The notes: generated by a model not told the origin, from the sequence alone. A stretch of DNA of 64,000 nucleotides from Bacillus sp. FJAT-28004 (GCF_001280845.1 NZ_LGHP01000001.1:2504435-2568434); one strand, 5' to 3'. Shown: positions 17,157 to 25,696, numbered from the stretch's first letter. Made by a program: numbers and translations.

Positions 17157-18116
17157 GTGATTAACATATCAGAAAATATTTCCTATACGACGGAGGAAAT
17201 CTCCAAGCTGCTCAAAATATCAAAGTTAACCGTTTATGATCTCATTAAAAAAGGTGATTTGGCCTCATACCGAGTAGGCAAACAAATGAGAGTGGACGCC
17301 TCTGATTTAGAAGCATATAAGCAGCGCTCAAAGGGGAGCCAGCAAATCGTGCGTGAATCTTTGAGTGTCCAACCGGATGTTGTGAGCGCGGCTCGCAATA
17401 ACCTTGGCGCTCGTTCCATTGTCATCACTGGACAAGACATCAGCTTGGACATATTGGGAAGGCATATCGAGAAGTATACACCTACACTGCGCCCATTACG
17501 CTCTAATGTCGGTAGTCTGGACAGTTTGATTTCAATGTACAATGGGCATTCCGATGTAGTAAGTACCCATTTGATAGACGGAGATACTGGCGAATATAAT
17601 ATACCGTACATACGTAAGCTGCTCGTCGGCTCATCTTACGTCGTTATTAATTTGCTTTCAAGGCAAGCTGGACTATTTGTCCAAAAGGGAAATCCCCGAA
17701 ACCTGAAAGGATGGGACGATCTGTCTCAGCCGGATTTACGCGTTATAAATAGAGAGAAAGGCTCTGGAGCACGCGTATTGTTAGATGAGCAGCTGCGATT
17801 GCATGGCATTTCTGCCCAAGAGCTTCTCGGTTATGAGGATGAACTCACGAATCATTTGGGCGTTGCGGCCAAAGTGGCAGGTGGCGAGGCGGATGTTGGA
17901 GTAGGGATCGAAAAAGCAGCAGCAATTGTAGATGGAGTGGACTTTGTACCCCTAATTAGTGAACGTTATGATCTCGTCATTATGAAAAATTCAGAAAATA
18001 ACACCCTCATTGATTTGATCATTGAAATATTGAAATCCTCATCTTTTCAACAAGAGCTTGCGGCTATTTCCGGCTATGACTTATCGCAAACGGGGAAGGT
18101 TCTTTATGAATGTTAA
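17157..18116 (+). CDS. HTH (MerR/excisionase-like) regulator fused to a molybdate-type binding-protein domain
   Basis: About 319 residues. Residues 1-60 form an excisionase-type helix-turn-helix (YTTEEISKLLKISKLTVYDLIKKGDL, YRVGKQMRVD). Residues 80-319 are a PBP-like domain of the type found in one-component molybdate/tungstate regulators (IVITGQDISLDIL, GSGARVLLDEQL, GGEADVGVGIEKAA). It is divergent from modA and probably senses intracellular molybdate. The start is odd. The Shine-Dalgarno GAGGTGA leads to ATA at 17166 where ATG would be expected. The annotated GTG (17157) lies inside that Shine-Dalgarno. Confidence 0.85.
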   Translation: MINISENISYTTEEISKLLKISKLTVYDLIKKGDLASYRVGKQMRVDASDLEAYKQRSKGSQQIVRESLSVQPDVVSAARNNLGARSIVITGQDISLDILGRHIEKYTPTLRPLRSNVGSLDSLISMYNGHSDVVSTHLIDGDTGEYNIPYIRKLLVGSSYVVINLLSRQAGLFVQKGNPRNLKGWDDLSQPDLRVINREKGSGARVLLDEQLRLHGISAQELLGYEDELTNHLGVAAKVAGGEADVGVGIEKAAAIVDGVDFVPLISERYDLVIMKNSENNTLIDLIIEILKSSSFQQELAAISGYDLSQTGKVLYEC

Positions 18117-18170
18117 TGTAAGTTTCGCATTTCGGATGGATGCCATTATAATACGCAAGGATGGATATAA

Positions 18171-18983
18171 ATGAAGCTGCCCTTTTTGAGTAAAGAACTG
18201 GCCAAACGAATTCAGCAGTCGGAAATTGAATATCTTACATCAAGAATAAGTTCAATTGGGGAGAGACCAGGCAATCCCGAAGGGGTCGAAATTAATCAAT
18301 ATGGCCAAACCGTTGCTTACTATATTAAAACAATGCCTTGGGGCATTTTTAATTCGGTAAAAGGTCTAGGCGATGAGGATAACGACAAGCTAGTGGAAAT
18401 TATCGAGTTCTATGATGCTAGAGACAGAGGCTTTCAGATTGATTTGAATCCTACACAATGCTCAGCTAAACTTTTTGGGAAACTGGCAGAGCTGGACTTT
18501 CGTCAAAATGGCTTCCATTCCGTTCTTTATGGACTGCCTAGAGAAGATAAGCCTATTTTGCAGCCTAATATCACGATTTCAGAAGTAGTTACAGAAGAGG
18601 AGTTCGATCATTATGCTGAAATCCATTGCTTAGGATCAGGCATGTCATTGTCCTATAAACACCACTTCGTTAACAATAATATTGGATTACTGAATCGCAA
18701 AGGGTGGAAAATCTTTTTAGGTTATTTGAATGGCATACCTGCAGGCGTAGGTGTCATGTATATTAGCGAAGATGGTATCGCATCCTGCGCTTTAGCGGCT
18801 ACTGCCCCTTCATTCAGAAACCAAGGGCTGCAAACAGCGCTCATAAGCCGGCGTTTACACGAAGCCCATCTTGCAGGCTGTGAACTTGTCGTGGCGCAAG
18901 CAAGCTTTGGATCAACTAGTCAACATAATATGGAACGAGCCGGATTACATATGGCGTGGACGAGATCAATCATGACAAGATAA
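18171..18983 (+). CDS. GNAT family N-acetyltransferase
   Basis: The 270-residue protein carries a C-terminal GNAT fold (residues about 130-270) with the acetyl-CoA loop PSFRNQGLQTALI (R/Q-x-x-G-x-x/A type). The N-terminal half resembles the degenerate GNAT-like part of two-domain family members. The ATG follows AAGGATGG. The substrate is unknown. It is followed after 20 bases by the yqeB-like gene and may be co-transcribed with it. Confidence 0.82.
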   Translation: MKLPFLSKELAKRIQQSEIEYLTSRISSIGERPGNPEGVEINQYGQTVAYYIKTMPWGIFNSVKGLGDEDNDKLVEIIEFYDARDRGFQIDLNPTQCSAKLFGKLAELDFRQNGFHSVLYGLPREDKPILQPNITISEVVTEEEFDHYAEIHCLGSGMSLSYKHHFVNNNIGLLNRKGWKIFLGYLNGIPAGVGVMYISEDGIASCALAATAPSFRNQGLQTALISRRLHEAHLAGCELVVAQASFGSTSQHNMERAGLHMAWTRSIMTR

Positions 18984-19003
18984 ATTTAACCAAGAGGAGA
19001 TTC

Positions 19004-19696
19004 ATGAAAGTGAACCAGCAGCATCAGTACACCCATCTAGGCTTTTCAACCGTGGACAAAATAGTAATCTGGATAGTCCCAGCCATACTTGGTCTCATTC
19101 TAGGGTATTATACTCCTTCTATTGTACAATGGGCTTTAACTTTGCCATGGATACCGTTCGAAGGTCCGCTTAAATGGATTAACTCTTTTCATGGCCCATG
19201 GCTTACTGCAATTACAACCTTCTTAGGCTTGATTGCAGGAATATGGTTAAGTGCAGCTTCATTCAAAGAAAGTCTTGATATCCGAATCTCGAATGATGAC
19301 ATCCTGCTAAACATAAACGGTGTTGAGAGCACTTTTGTTAAAGAAAAGATTGCTTTCGCTTACCTTGATGGGAAGCAGCTTATATTAATTGGTCCGATGG
19401 AAGAGGAGCTTTTTCGTGAAAAACATGAATCTAAAAATGAAAAAGTGATAAATGCTTTTGCCAAGCATGGCTACAAAATGGTGTCAGAAGACCCTTATAA
19501 GGATATTTTTAGACGATGGGTTCCTGATATGCCAGAGCTTTCTCCAAGCGCGAACGCTTTGTTCAAAGCACGGGATAAGTATCTTCAGGATGGAGAGAAG
19601 GAAGATTTAAAAGAATTGAAACAGGAGTTGTCAAAGCTTGGCATTACCTTGAACGATAAAGGAAAACGTCAGTATTGGCGTAAGCATCAGTTGTAA
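19004..19696 (+). CDS. yqeB: YqeB-like membrane protein
   Basis: A 230-residue protein with two transmembrane segments in the first 80 residues (IVIWIVPAILGLILGYY and AITTFLGLIAGIWLSAA) and a soluble C-terminal half ending in GKRQYWRKHQL. It matches my recollection of B. subtilis YqeB in layout and length; the function is unknown. ATG 19004 with AGAGGAGA upstream is preferred over an upstream start at 18956 inside the acetyltransferase gene. Confidence 0.75.
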   Translation: MKVNQQHQYTHLGFSTVDKIVIWIVPAILGLILGYYTPSIVQWALTLPWIPFEGPLKWINSFHGPWLTAITTFLGLIAGIWLSAASFKESLDIRISNDDILLNINGVESTFVKEKIAFAYLDGKQLILIGPMEEELFREKHESKNEKVINAFAKHGYKMVSEDPYKDIFRRWVPDMPELSPSANALFKARDKYLQDGEKEDLKELKQELSKLGITLNDKGKRQYWRKHQL

Positions 19697-19767
19697 ATAA
19701 TCATTTTGCATTCATGCTTTTCATGCTATTATTGATCAATAAATATTGATGATGGGAGAAAAATAAG

Positions 19768-20409
19768 ATGAGCTATACACAATCAAGCGGTTATGGTAAA
19801 CCGATGCAAAAATTAATGCTAACCTTTTTCTTTGCCTTAATTGTTTCAGTAGGCGGCATGTACATAGGAACGCTGCTTCCAAGCACCGCGCGAATTCCAC
19901 TGTTTATTGTTGAGATTGGTTTAATCATTGCGATCATGTTTTTGCGCAAATCAACGGCAATAGGATACTCATTGATGTATGTGTTTATGATCGTTTCTGG
20001 TGCAACCTTGCAATTTTCTTTAAGCTATTACATCGCTTCGATGGGCACATCGGTCGTTATTCAAACCGTTGCAGTAGCGGTTCTCGTCTATGCGGGACTT
20101 GCGATCTACGCTACTTACTCCAAAGAGGATTTCCGCTTTCTAGGCGGGTTTTTATTCGCATCGTTAATAGGGCTCATCGTTATGGGGCTTATGCAATTTA
20201 TCTTTCCTTTTGGAGGGATGATGGAGACGATTTATGCTGGCTTTGGCTTACTTATTTTCATCGGCTATACTCTTTACGACTTTAGCCGCATGTCCAAAGA
20301 AGGCTTTGAAGACAAAGATATTCCACTTATGATCGTCAACATTTATCTTGATTTGGTCAACATCATTTTATTTGCACTTCGTTTTGTGAAGTCATTGCTG
20401 GATGATTAA
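19768..20409 (+). CDS. Bax inhibitor-1 (BI-1)/YetJ family membrane protein
   Basis: This 213-residue protein has seven predicted membrane segments. Near the C-terminus GYTLYDFSRM and YLDLVNIILFALRF carry the Asp pair that forms the pH-sensitive latch of YetJ-type calcium-leak channels. The length is typical. GATGGGAG precedes the ATG. Likely a cytoplasmic-membrane Ca2+ channel by family. Confidence 0.85.
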   Translation: MSYTQSSGYGKPMQKLMLTFFFALIVSVGGMYIGTLLPSTARIPLFIVEIGLIIAIMFLRKSTAIGYSLMYVFMIVSGATLQFSLSYYIASMGTSVVIQTVAVAVLVYAGLAIYATYSKEDFRFLGGFLFASLIGLIVMGLMQFIFPFGGMMETIYAGFGLLIFIGYTLYDFSRMSKEGFEDKDIPLMIVNIYLDLVNIILFALRFVKSLLDD

Positions 20410-20433
20410 GATTCAGCACCTATTCCAAAAAAA

Positions 20434-20473
20434 AGGTTAATCTTCATACTTGAGGATTAACCCTTTTTTTTTT
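20434..20473. terminator. Terminator after the BI-1 gene
   Basis: GGTTAATC (20434-20441) pairs with GATTAACC (20455-20462) and ten T follow. The small minus-strand gene ends inside it. Confidence 0.85.
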
Positions 20474-20623
20474 GCGGGAAGATAACCATTTTCGAATAGT
20501 GGATACTTTAGGCGTATCTGCTACAATCTTATGATCAATAAAATCCCCTCTGCGTATTCGCTTCTCCAAAGCTTGCTGCTGATCTCTCCATAAACTTTCT
20601 GCAACATAGTTATGAAACAACAT
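20444..20623 (-). CDS. Small basic protein, 59 residues, unknown
   Basis: The frame starts MLFHNYVAESLWRDQQQALE and continues as a basic helix ending in RKWLSSRKKKRVNPQV. It has a full Shine-Dalgarno (AGGAGGA) eight bases before the ATG at 20623, which is the main support. No family recognised. Its stop lies in the terminator hairpin of the converging BI-1 gene, so the last codons include the A-run of that terminator (the KKK stretch). It fills most of a gap that would otherwise look empty. Confidence 0.62.
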   Translation of the reverse strand: MLFHNYVAESLWRDQQQALEKRIRRGDFIDHKIVADTPKVSTIRKWLSSRKKKRVNPQV

Positions 20624-20807
20624 GATCCATTCCTCCTCATACCGCTTAATCCTGATGCTCTCATTATGCGATCATAATCAATTGGTAAAAAGAGTAGATC
20701 TCAAATCATTTATTTCACCTTTTATTTTCGTTATTTGAGTGAAAAGGAAATGAGTGGAAATAAGCGAATGTATAAAGCAGGTAACGTATTTTGGTAGGGG
20801 GAGAGAA

Positions 20808-20966
20808 ATGGGATTTCTAATCGTTTTACTGTTAACCATAATTGTTATTTTGTTATTTGAAATCAACGGCAAGCTGCCGAAAAGAGACCGAAACAAGGAC
20901 GAAGTGAGGCGTGCACTGAAAAGAGATCAAGAAAGAAGAAATAGGGAAAAAGAAAGAGATGACTAG
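20808..20966 (+). CDS. Small single-pass membrane protein, 52 residues
   Basis: One hydrophobic segment (residues 2-19) is followed by a strongly charged tail (KRDRNKDEVRRALKRDQERR and onward). TAGGGGGAGAG directly upstream supports ATG 20808; a longer frame from 20754 has no such site. The function is unknown. A terminator follows immediately, so it is a stand-alone gene. Confidence 0.68.
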   Translation: MGFLIVLLLTIIVILLFEINGKLPKRDRNKDEVRRALKRDQERRNREKERDD

Positions 20967-20967
20967 C

Positions 20968-20992
20968 AGGCCGCTGAATTGCGGTCTTTTTT
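20968..20992 (+). terminator. Terminator after the small membrane protein gene
   Basis: AGGCCGC and GCGGTCT form a seven-base stem around TGAATT, followed by TTTTT. Confidence 0.8.
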
Positions 20993-21008
20993 ATGTTGTA
21001 ATAGCACG

Positions 21009-21037
21009 TTGACATCTGAATTTAAAACATGTATATT
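21009..21037 (+). promoter_or_regulatory. Sigma-A promoter of the persulfide cluster
   Basis: TTGACA (21009-21014), exactly 17 bases, TATATT (21032-21037). The start would be near 21044, just ahead of two CstR-type palindromes. Confidence 0.75.
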
Positions 21038-21051
21038 CTTATCAACGCCAC

Positions 21052-21067
21052 ATACCCATAGGGGTAT
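21052..21067 (+). promoter_or_regulatory. CstR-type operator 1
   Basis: ATACCCATAGGGGTAT is a near-perfect palindrome of the ATACCC/GGGTAT class bound by CsoR/CstR tetramers. It lies just after the predicted transcription start. Confidence 0.75.
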
Positions 21068-21097
21068 AAGTAATGCGTCATTTTTTTACCCTAAAAC

Positions 21098-21113
21098 ATA
21101 CCCCCATGGGTAT
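21098..21113 (+). promoter_or_regulatory. CstR-type operator 2
   Basis: ATACCCCCATGGGTAT is a second palindrome 46 bases downstream of the first, in the leader of the first gene. Two sites may allow cooperative binding or looping. Confidence 0.75.
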
Positions 21114-21158
21114 GTTGGCTAAGTCATCTTTTTTGAAAAAATAAAGGAGGTTCCTGAA

Positions 21159-21740
21159 TTGATGGTACAAATTCAAGCAGACAAAACCATAGATTGCAAA
21201 GGAATGGCTTGTCCCATGCCCATCATTAAGACCAAAAAAGCAATGGATGAGCTCCTTGCCGGGCAAGTCATCGAAGTGGTTGCAACGGATAAAGGATCTT
21301 TGGCCGACATTCAAGGGTGGAGTAGAAATACAGGACATCAATACTTGGGTACGATGAAACAGGGCGATGTGTTGAAGCATTACCTTAGAAAATCCAACCC
21401 GACTGAAACAAAAGAAGAGAATAAATATCCGAAAACAACCAGTAACGAGGAATTGATGAAAAAGCTTAATTCAAATGAGAGCATCATGATTCTGGATGTA
21501 CGTGAGTCTGCAGAATATGTTTTCAACCGCATCCCGGGAGCTAAATCAATTCCATTAGGAGAGCTTGAGAAGCGAATGAGTGAACTCCAATCAGACCAGG
21601 AACTTCATGTAGTGTGCCGCACTGGTACCCGCAGCGATATCGCTTGTCAGATGCTAAAAGATAAAGGATTCAAACTTGTATACAATGTCATTCCAGGCAT
21701 GTCCGCATGGGAAGGGCCAACGGAGAATGACGTTCAATAA
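21159..21740 (+). CDS. yrkF: TusA-rhodanese fusion sulfurtransferase (YrkF/CstA-like)
   Basis: A 193-residue two-domain protein. Residues 1-75 are TusA-like with the CxP motif GMACPMPIIKTKKA. Residues 95-193 are rhodanese with the catalytic loop CRTGTRSD. It accepts and passes sulfane sulfur as protein persulfide. Paired TusA and rhodanese activities are typical of CstA in staphylococci and YrkF in Bacillus. AAAGGAGG lies ahead of the ATG. It is the first gene of the CstR-controlled cluster. Confidence 0.9.
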   Translation: MMVQIQADKTIDCKGMACPMPIIKTKKAMDELLAGQVIEVVATDKGSLADIQGWSRNTGHQYLGTMKQGDVLKHYLRKSNPTETKEENKYPKTTSNEELMKKLNSNESIMILDVRESAEYVFNRIPGAKSIPLGELEKRMSELQSDQELHVVCRTGTRSDIACQMLKDKGFKLVYNVIPGMSAWEGPTENDVQ

Positions 21741-21774
21741 TACAACTCATTCATAATAGTAGGAGGAATACATC

Positions 21775-22926
21775 ATGACTTCAGGAAATGAGTTAAACGA
21801 AATGAATGCTGGGCAGCTGGCAAAGCTTATTCTAAATAAAGAAGAAGACCTCTTTATCCTCGATGTACGCAATGAAAGTGACTTTGTGGATTGGAAAATC
21901 GAAGGTGAACGAATGGAGATCCTCAACATTCCATACTTTGAATTGCTTGAGGGTGTGGACGAGATTCTCGATCAAATTCCATTACACAAAAAAGTGCTTG
22001 TTGTATGTGCAAAGGAAGGCTCTTCTAAATTTGTTGGAGAGCAGCTTCTAGCAGCAGGCAGGAATCAGGTTTATTACTTGCAGGGCGGCATGAAGTCGTG
22101 GAGCGAGCATCTGGAACCAGTGAAAATAGGCGATTTGCGCCAAGGAGGTTCAATTTATCAGTTCGTTAGAATGGGTAAAGGCTGTTTGTCTTATATGATT
22201 GTTTCAGACGGTGAAGCTGCTGTCGTTGATGCTCCCAGAATGACAAATGTGTTGGAACAATTTGCGAAAGACAACGGTTTTCGCATTATGCATACGATGG
22301 ATACCCATCTACATGCGGATCATATCTCGGGTGGCCGTAAACTGGCAGACCAACAATCAGCAACGTATTGGTTGCCTCCAAAGGATGCGACAGAAGTCAC
22401 ATTTGAATATGCCCAGCTTGAGAACGGTCATGATATTTCGGTAGGCAACACGACTATAAAAATTCAACCCATTTATTCACCAGGACATACGATCGGCAGT
22501 ACATCGTTTATTGTAGATGATCAGTATTTGCTGACTGGGGATATTTTATTTATTGATTCAATTGGTCGTCCTGATTTGGCTGGACTCGCTGAAGACTGGG
22601 TTGGCGATCTCCGTCAAACGCTATACAACCGTTATCCTGAGTTGTCTCAAGATTTAGTTGTACTCCCAGCTCATTTCGGCCATTTCACGGAACTTGGTGA
22701 AGCTGGGCGTGTAGCAGCTGTTTTGTCAGATGTATATAAGAAAAATCCAGGATTGCAAATATCGGATGAAGCTGAGTTTCGCAGCATGGTGACCAAGAAT
22801 CTACCGCAGCACCCGAACGCTTATTTAGAAATACGCCAAACTAATATGGGTAAGCTCTCACCGAGTGAAGAAGAACAACGTGATATGGAAATCGGTCCTA
22901 ACCGATGTGCCGTTCACGAAAACTAA
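21775..22926 (+). CDS. yrkH: Rhodanese-persulfide dioxygenase fusion (YrkH/CstB-like)
   Basis: This 383-residue protein begins with a rhodanese domain (LDVRNESDF, Cys in VVCAKEGSS, about residues 1-105). It continues with a metallo-beta-lactamase-fold persulfide dioxygenase: [36 protein letters not shown] and PAHFGHF carry the Fe ligands. It oxidises persulfides to sulfite/thiosulfate. The rhodanese-first order matches YrkH and differs from staphylococcal CstB, where the dioxygenase domain comes first. AGGAGGA precedes the ATG. Confidence 0.92.
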   Translation: MTSGNELNEMNAGQLAKLILNKEEDLFILDVRNESDFVDWKIEGERMEILNIPYFELLEGVDEILDQIPLHKKVLVVCAKEGSSKFVGEQLLAAGRNQVYYLQGGMKSWSEHLEPVKIGDLRQGGSIYQFVRMGKGCLSYMIVSDGEAAVVDAPRMTNVLEQFAKDNGFRIMHTMDTHLHADHISGGRKLADQQSATYWLPPKDATEVTFEYAQLENGHDISVGNTTIKIQPIYSPGHTIGSTSFIVDDQYLLTGDILFIDSIGRPDLAGLAEDWVGDLRQTLYNRYPELSQDLVVLPAHFGHFTELGEAGRVAAVLSDVYKKNPGLQISDEAEFRSMVTKNLPQHPNAYLEIRQTNMGKLSPSEEEQRDMEIGPNRCAVHEN

Positions 22927-22936
22927 GGAGGAACAA

Positions 22937-23167
22937 ATGATGAAAGCAGATTTAATCGTAGACACGAAGGGGCTTGCATGTCCTATGCCAATCGTCAAGG
23001 CAAAAAAAGCGCTAGATGGATTGAAGCCTGGACAATTAATGGAGGTATTATCTACAGATAAAGGCTCCCTTAATGATTTTACGGCTTGGATCAGAAAAAC
23101 CAACCATGAACTCGTGCAGCATAAGGAAGAAAATGGCGTGTTCGCGTTTCTAGTTAAAAAAGTATAA
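22937..23167 (+). CDS. yrkI: TusA-like sulfur carrier (YrkI-like)
   Basis: A 76-residue single-domain TusA protein with the sulfur-carrying CPMP motif (TKGLACPMPIVKAKKA). It closely resembles the N-terminal domain of the first gene of the cluster, so one is likely a duplicate. AAGGAGGAACAA sits directly before ATG ATG at 22937. The longer frame from 22865 overlaps the dioxygenase gene and is rejected. Confidence 0.9.
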   Translation: MMKADLIVDTKGLACPMPIVKAKKALDGLKPGQLMEVLSTDKGSLNDFTAWIRKTNHELVQHKEENGVFAFLVKKV

Positions 23168-23198
23168 CTCATGTTTTATAAGGGAGAGGAAAAAATAA

Positions 23199-23681
23199 AT
23201 GGAATCTGCAAGTGAGAAAACAACGATAGTCCTCTTCAGCGGGGAGTTAGATAAAGCAATAGCCGCTTTTATTATTGCAAATGGCGCAGCAGCTTATGAT
23301 CACGAGGTTACGATATTTTTCACCTTTTGGGGATTAAACGCTTTGCGCAAGGATGAAGCCGTCCATACCAAAAAAGGGCTTCTTGAAAAAGCCTTTGGCT
23401 GGATGATGCCACGAGGTCCACAAAAACTTGGACTATCCAAAATGAATTTTGGCGGTATGGGACCCAAAATGATTAAGCATGTTATGAAAAAGCATAATGC
23501 ACTAACACTTCCGCAGCTAATTGAACTAGCGCAGGAGCAAGGGGTTAAGCTTGTAGCTTGTACGATGACAATGGATCTTCTTGGTTTGCAGCGTGAAGAG
23601 CTCATTGATGGTATTCAGCTTGCTGGTGTAGCCGGTTACTTAGGTGATGCCACCGATGCAAAAGTGAACTTATTTATATAA
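23199..23681 (+). CDS. yrkE: DsrE/DsrF-like family protein (YrkE-like)
   Basis: The 160-residue DsrE/F/peroxiredoxin-like-fold protein opens TTIVLFSGELDKAIAAFIIANGAAAYDHEVTIFF in family fashion. It carries Cys in VACTMTMDLLG near residue 120, a candidate persulfide carrier. It probably exchanges sulfur with the TusA proteins of the operon. GGGAGAGG precedes the ATG. Confidence 0.9.
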   Translation: MESASEKTTIVLFSGELDKAIAAFIIANGAAAYDHEVTIFFTFWGLNALRKDEAVHTKKGLLEKAFGWMMPRGPQKLGLSKMNFGGMGPKMIKHVMKKHNALTLPQLIELAQEQGVKLVACTMTMDLLGLQREELIDGIQLAGVAGYLGDATDAKVNLFI

Positions 23682-23756
23682 TCAATGAAATAATACTCTT
23701 TTTTGGTTTATAATATACCCATACACGTACACGTAATGGAATGGGAGGTTAAGAAA

Positions 23757-24023
23757 ATGGCTTATCATTATACCGATGAAATGAAAACACGTCTAAGAAG
23801 AATCGAAGGTCAGGTTCGTGGCGTTTTGAGATTGATGGATGAACAACAATCTTGTAAGGACGTAGTGAGTCAACTATCAGCAGTCCGCAATGCAGCTGAC
23901 AAAGCTATGGCGCAAATTGTTGCAGAAAACCTTCATCAATGTATCATTGAAGAGCAATCCGCGGGCGGGGATACGAATAAACTTGTGAAAGAAGCAATTG
24001 AGCTGCTCGTGAAAAGCCGGTAA
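23757..24023 (+). CDS. cstR: CstR persulfide-sensing repressor (CsoR family)
   Basis: This 88-residue all-helical CsoR-family repressor has Cys33 and Cys62. At the position of the copper-ligand His of CsoR (four residues before the second Cys) there is Asn58. That Cys-Asn-Cys pattern marks CstR, which senses per- and polysulfides rather than Cu(I). It should bind the ATACCC/GGGTAT palindromes at 21.05 and 21.10 kb and probably 29.71 kb. GGGAGG lies ahead of ATG 23757; the frame from 23703 lacks support. A half-site-like ATACCC lies upstream of the gene. Confidence 0.9.
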   Translation: MAYHYTDEMKTRLRRIEGQVRGVLRLMDEQQSCKDVVSQLSAVRNAADKAMAQIVAENLHQCIIEEQSAGGDTNKLVKEAIELLVKSR

Positions 24024-24045
24024 AAGAGATCGATATTTAACAAAA

Positions 24046-24079
24046 AATAAGCGAACACGGTGGATCGTGTTCGCTTATT
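24046..24079. terminator. Bidirectional hairpin terminator after cstR
   Basis: AATAAGCGAACACG and its complement form a perfect 14-bp stem with a six-base loop. The A-run in front provides a U-tract for minus-strand transcripts, so it may mainly serve the small minus-strand gene. Confidence 0.75.
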
Positions 24080-24245
24080 CCAAGTCGTCATATATAATTC
24101 TTACACCTAAAGAGCTATAATTTTCTTCTTTGTAATGTCCTTGCTCACAATACTTGGTGCTGGACAGGCTTTCATTGATTGATGTTAATGGTTCATTGCA
24201 GGTCGGGCATTTATCTTCAAATATTTTTTTGAATATGCTTTTCAT
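24075..24245 (-). CDS. Small zinc-ribbon-like protein, 56 residues
   Basis: The frame begins MKSIFKKIFEDKCPTCNEPL and later has KYCEQGHYKEENY; CxxC plus C-x2-GH suggests a small metal-binding ribbon. GAGGTAATT lies upstream of ATG 24245. It sits on the minus strand between cstR and the TauE-type gene. Family not recognised; a role in the sulfur cluster is not implied by sequence alone. Confidence 0.62.
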   Translation of the reverse strand: MKSIFKKIFEDKCPTCNEPLTSINESLSSTKYCEQGHYKEENYSSLGVRIIYDDLE

Positions 24246-24325
24246 TTTTTAATTACCTCATTTCACATGAAATTACTTGGTTTTAATTATAGCTTACTTA
24301 TTGTATTCAAACAAGGAGAGTTTTT

Positions 24326-25117
24326 ATGGACATTATCCTTTACATCATCATGACGCTGCTCGGTTTTGTCGGATCCTTTTTTTCAGGATTACTTGGCATC
24401 GGCGGGGCCATAATAAATTTCCCCCTTTTGTTATATGTTCCATCCAGTCTTGGCTTGGCGCAGTTTACTGCAAAGGAAGTTGCATCCATCAGCATGTTTC
24501 AAGTGTTTTTCGCTTCGTTAGCTGGTATTATCGCTTTCCGCAAGAAAAGCAATCAAACAGCAGTCATTCATAAAGGACTTGTTGTTTATATGGGCAGCAG
24601 TATATTATTTGGGAGCATGATTGGCGGATTCGGGTCGCGGTTTTTGAATGAAGACGCCATTAATATTATATACGGAATATTATCCGTCATTGCAGTAGTG
24701 CTGATGCTAATTCCGAGCCGGGTAAAACAACAATCAAATGTAGACATGATCACTTTTAATAAGCTCATAGCTGTTACTTCAGCTTTCATTGTTGGCATTG
24801 TATCTGGAGTTGTAGGGGCTGGCGGAGCTTTTATTCTTATTCCAATTATGCTAACGATCTTAAAGATACCGACACGAACGACAATTGCATCTTCACTTGC
24901 CATTGTATTTGTCTCAGCGATTGGCGGTGTAATCGGAAAGTTGTCAGCTGGATCCATTCCGATTTGGCCTACTGTTTTTGTCGTGTTGGGCAGCTTGTTC
25001 GGTGCGCCGCTCGGATCTAGAATCAGCGCTAAAATAAACGTGAAATATTTACGTTATAGCCTAGTTTTATTGCTCATTTTTACAGCACTAAAAGTGTGGG
25101 CATCTATTTTACAATAA
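24326..25117 (+). CDS. yrkJ: TauE/SafE family sulfite/sulfonate exporter (YrkJ-like)
   Basis: A 263-residue membrane protein with about eight segments in two repeats: FFSGLLGIGGAIINFPLL and GVVGAGGAFILIPIML. This is the TauE/SafE pattern of putative sulfite exporters. In a persulfide-detoxification cluster its probable job is to export sulfite or thiosulfate made by the dioxygenase. AAGGAGAG is seven bases before the ATG. Confidence 0.9.
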   Translation: MDIILYIIMTLLGFVGSFFSGLLGIGGAIINFPLLLYVPSSLGLAQFTAKEVASISMFQVFFASLAGIIAFRKKSNQTAVIHKGLVVYMGSSILFGSMIGGFGSRFLNEDAINIIYGILSVIAVVLMLIPSRVKQQSNVDMITFNKLIAVTSAFIVGIVSGVVGAGGAFILIPIMLTILKIPTRTTIASSLAIVFVSAIGGVIGKLSAGSIPIWPTVFVVLGSLFGAPLGSRISAKINVKYLRYSLVLLLIFTALKVWASILQ

Positions 25118-25138
25118 TCGAGAGGGGCACACAGCTGA

Positions 25139-25525
25139 ATGGACACTAATACAGTGATCAATATTATTTTTATCGTATTAATAATGTGGTTTTTCTATAA
25201 ACGATTTGGTCCCACTAAGGGTTTAAGAACGTTAAGAGCATCTGAGTTCCTTAAGGAAATCGAATCATCATCTGATTATATTCTGGTAGATGTTAGAGAA
25301 CCTTCAGAGTTTAAAGGCGGTTTCATTCCTGGCGCAAAAAACGTTCCATTATCACAACTTGGAAGTCGAATGGATGAAATACCGAATACCAGCAGCGTTT
25401 ATCTCTATTGTAGAAGTGGTATGAGAAGTAAGAGCGCGGCTCGCATGCTGCAAAAGAAAGGCTATTCAAAGCTATCGCATCTACAGGGAGGCATTGGCGC
25501 TTGGAGTGGCAGCATCTCGAAGTGA
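25139..25525 (+). CDS. Membrane-anchored rhodanese
   Basis: A 128-residue protein with one N-terminal membrane segment (INIIFIVLIMWFFY) and a rhodanese domain with catalytic Cys in YCRSGMRS and the closing LQGGIGAW. The orientation of the anchor probably leaves the domain in the cytoplasm. It lies 21 bases behind the TauE-like gene in the same direction, so it belongs to the sulfur cluster. A terminator follows. Confidence 0.88.
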   Translation: MDTNTVINIIFIVLIMWFFYKRFGPTKGLRTLRASEFLKEIESSSDYILVDVREPSEFKGGFIPGAKNVPLSQLGSRMDEIPNTSSVYLYCRSGMRSKSAARMLQKKGYSKLSHLQGGIGAWSGSISK

Positions 25526-25581
25526 TACGTTTACGTCAACTGATATTATGAAACATCATAACGTTTAAGTGACCAAATAAG

Positions 25582-25604
25582 CCGCGTATATCGCGGTTTT
25601 TTTT
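25582..25604 (+). terminator. Terminator of the sulfur cluster
   Basis: CCGCG-TATAT-CGCGG followed by eight T. Confidence 0.82.
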
Positions 25605-25696
25605 ATATCTACTATGTTCCAAATTATGGTACAATCTCCTCATATGTTGAAAATTATTACAATTCTAAAACTAATCTTACTTTATGAGGAGACAAC

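Noticed and set aside
22865..22936. Longer start for the single-domain TusA protein
   Set aside because: The extension overlaps the dioxygenase gene; AAGGAGG before 22937 gives a normal 76-residue TusA.
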